Below, in pieces: positions 63,310 to 64,000 of a DNA stretch of 64,000 bases. Numbering within the stretch: the stretch's first letter is position 1; each line of letters begins with the position of its first letter. The notes under the pieces were generated by a model. The model searched no databases and was not told the DNA's origin. It was given only the letters and a program-made list of their open reading frames with translations. Source of the stretch: Lanius collurio. Lineage: Eukaryota > Chordata > Aves > Passeriformes > Laniidae. Location of the stretch: NCBI GenBank assembly GCA_020086605.1, contig JACBWW010000017.1, positions 21,844,306 to 21,908,305 of the forward strand, read 5' to 3'. A program made the translations under genes and the position numbers.

Positions 63310-64000
63310 TTTAAGTTTCTTTGTAGTGTTCTTATGACTTAAGCTACAGTCTAGTTTTTAAGTGTTTGTGAGTAAAATGTATCTGAATAAAATATACTTA
63401 TTTAATATGTATCCTAACTTCTGCTTAATTGAACCCTTTATTATAAATGGACAGTATCAAGGGTGGCTGAAATTTGAAATGTGACAGATTTTTTAGCTTG
63501 TTTAAGGCACCTTGTTCTTTAAGAGCTGTCAGAAGGTGGTAAACAGCAGCATTTATAACCAAATTGCTTTCATGAGATATAGATAAATCATTCAGCAGGA
63601 GAGCTAATTATGTCTGTCACCTGTAGCACAGCCACAGGTGTCCAGCCATTAGCTACCTTGGTGCTTCACTCAAGCCAAAGAGCTTGTGTTTGCAGTGTGT
63701 TTAATTTGAACGACAAAGGCTTGTATGTGAATCCATGGAGGATTGCAGCATTATTTAAGCAATACCTCAGGATAAGCAGTGGTGAACAGAGGACATGGAC
63801 ATAATTTTATCACTTACCTCTGTTGTTAGAACCTTTGTGGGCTTCAGCACTATCCCACATCTCTGACTTAGCAGCACTGGCCACCTTAGCCCTAACTGCT
63901 CTGTTGAAGGCTCCTGTGTGGCTTTCTTCAACACGTTAATGTTGGGTTTTGAAGCCAGAAAACTTTGTGTTACTTTGCACAACTCTGCTTCCCTTAGTAG
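63310..64000. other. SDHAF3 intron DNA, nothing recognised
   Basis: AT-rich sequence at the right edge. No gene, RNA or named repeat is evident. Confidence 0.5.

Larger units (their letters stand above)
39327..64000 (+). other. SDHAF3: SDHAF3 intron 1 (continues beyond the window)
   Basis: This is the DNA from the exon 1 donor to the window end. No frame resembling the conserved C-terminal half of SDHAF3 was seen, and mammalian SDHAF3 also has a very long first intron. The stretch is AT-rich with retroelement remnants listed separately. The long intervals between them (42,816-48,684, 48,801-57,275 and 58,457-62,358) show no gene, RNA or clear repeat apart from small tandem duplications. Confidence 0.7.

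Overview
The window reads as nuclear DNA from a bird, probably a neoavian and possibly a songbird. It carries a vertebrate DLX5 gene split by introns, the first exon of SDHAF3, many 3'-truncated CR1 LINE copies with the typical 'attctgtgattct' tail, and pieces of two retroviral LTR-type repeats that I associate with neoavian genomes. The synteny DLX6 / DLX5 / SDHAF3 is the conserved amniote order. DLX6 itself lies beyond the left edge; none of its coding sequence is visible here.

Layout. Positions 1-5,540 are the DLX5-side part of the DLX5/DLX6 intergenic region. It alternates CpG-rich blocks with AT-rich, homeodomain-site-rich blocks that resemble the deeply conserved Dlx5/6 intergenic enhancers. 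DLX5 lies on the minus strand: exon 1 at 7,867-8,221, exon 2 at 6,497-6,681 and exon 3 at 5,917-6,249, giving 290 residues with consensus splice sites. CpG-rich upstream DNA continues to about 11,300 and is interrupted by a 398-base assembly gap (10,737-11,134).

From 11,300 to 39,000 the DNA is AT-rich and intergenic, with no recognisable gene. It holds CR1 fragments, small tandem duplications, a long imperfect hairpin near 34.4 kb and several candidate regulatory islands. SDHAF3 starts on the plus strand in a CpG island at 39,165. Only exon 1 (54 codons) is present, and it is followed by an apparent GC-type splice donor. The remaining 24.7 kb looks like the long first intron, with CR1 fragments, a truncated LTR (41.2 kb), a 1.18-kb LTR-type element with internal tandem repeats (57.3-58.5 kb), and an unusual 261-codon minus-strand ORF (62,524-63,309) encoding a hydrophobic, then Pro/Glu-repeat protein.

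Function. DLX5 is a developmental homeodomain transcription factor, and the intergenic blocks are its plausible cis-regulatory input. SDHAF3 is an unrelated mitochondrial assembly-factor gene that happens to be the conserved neighbour. The most unusual items are the repeat-encoded ORF at 62.5-63.3 kb, the 34.4-kb hairpin, the GC splice donor of SDHAF3, and the candidate enhancers. No prokaryotic-type system such as CRISPR, an operon or an integron is present.
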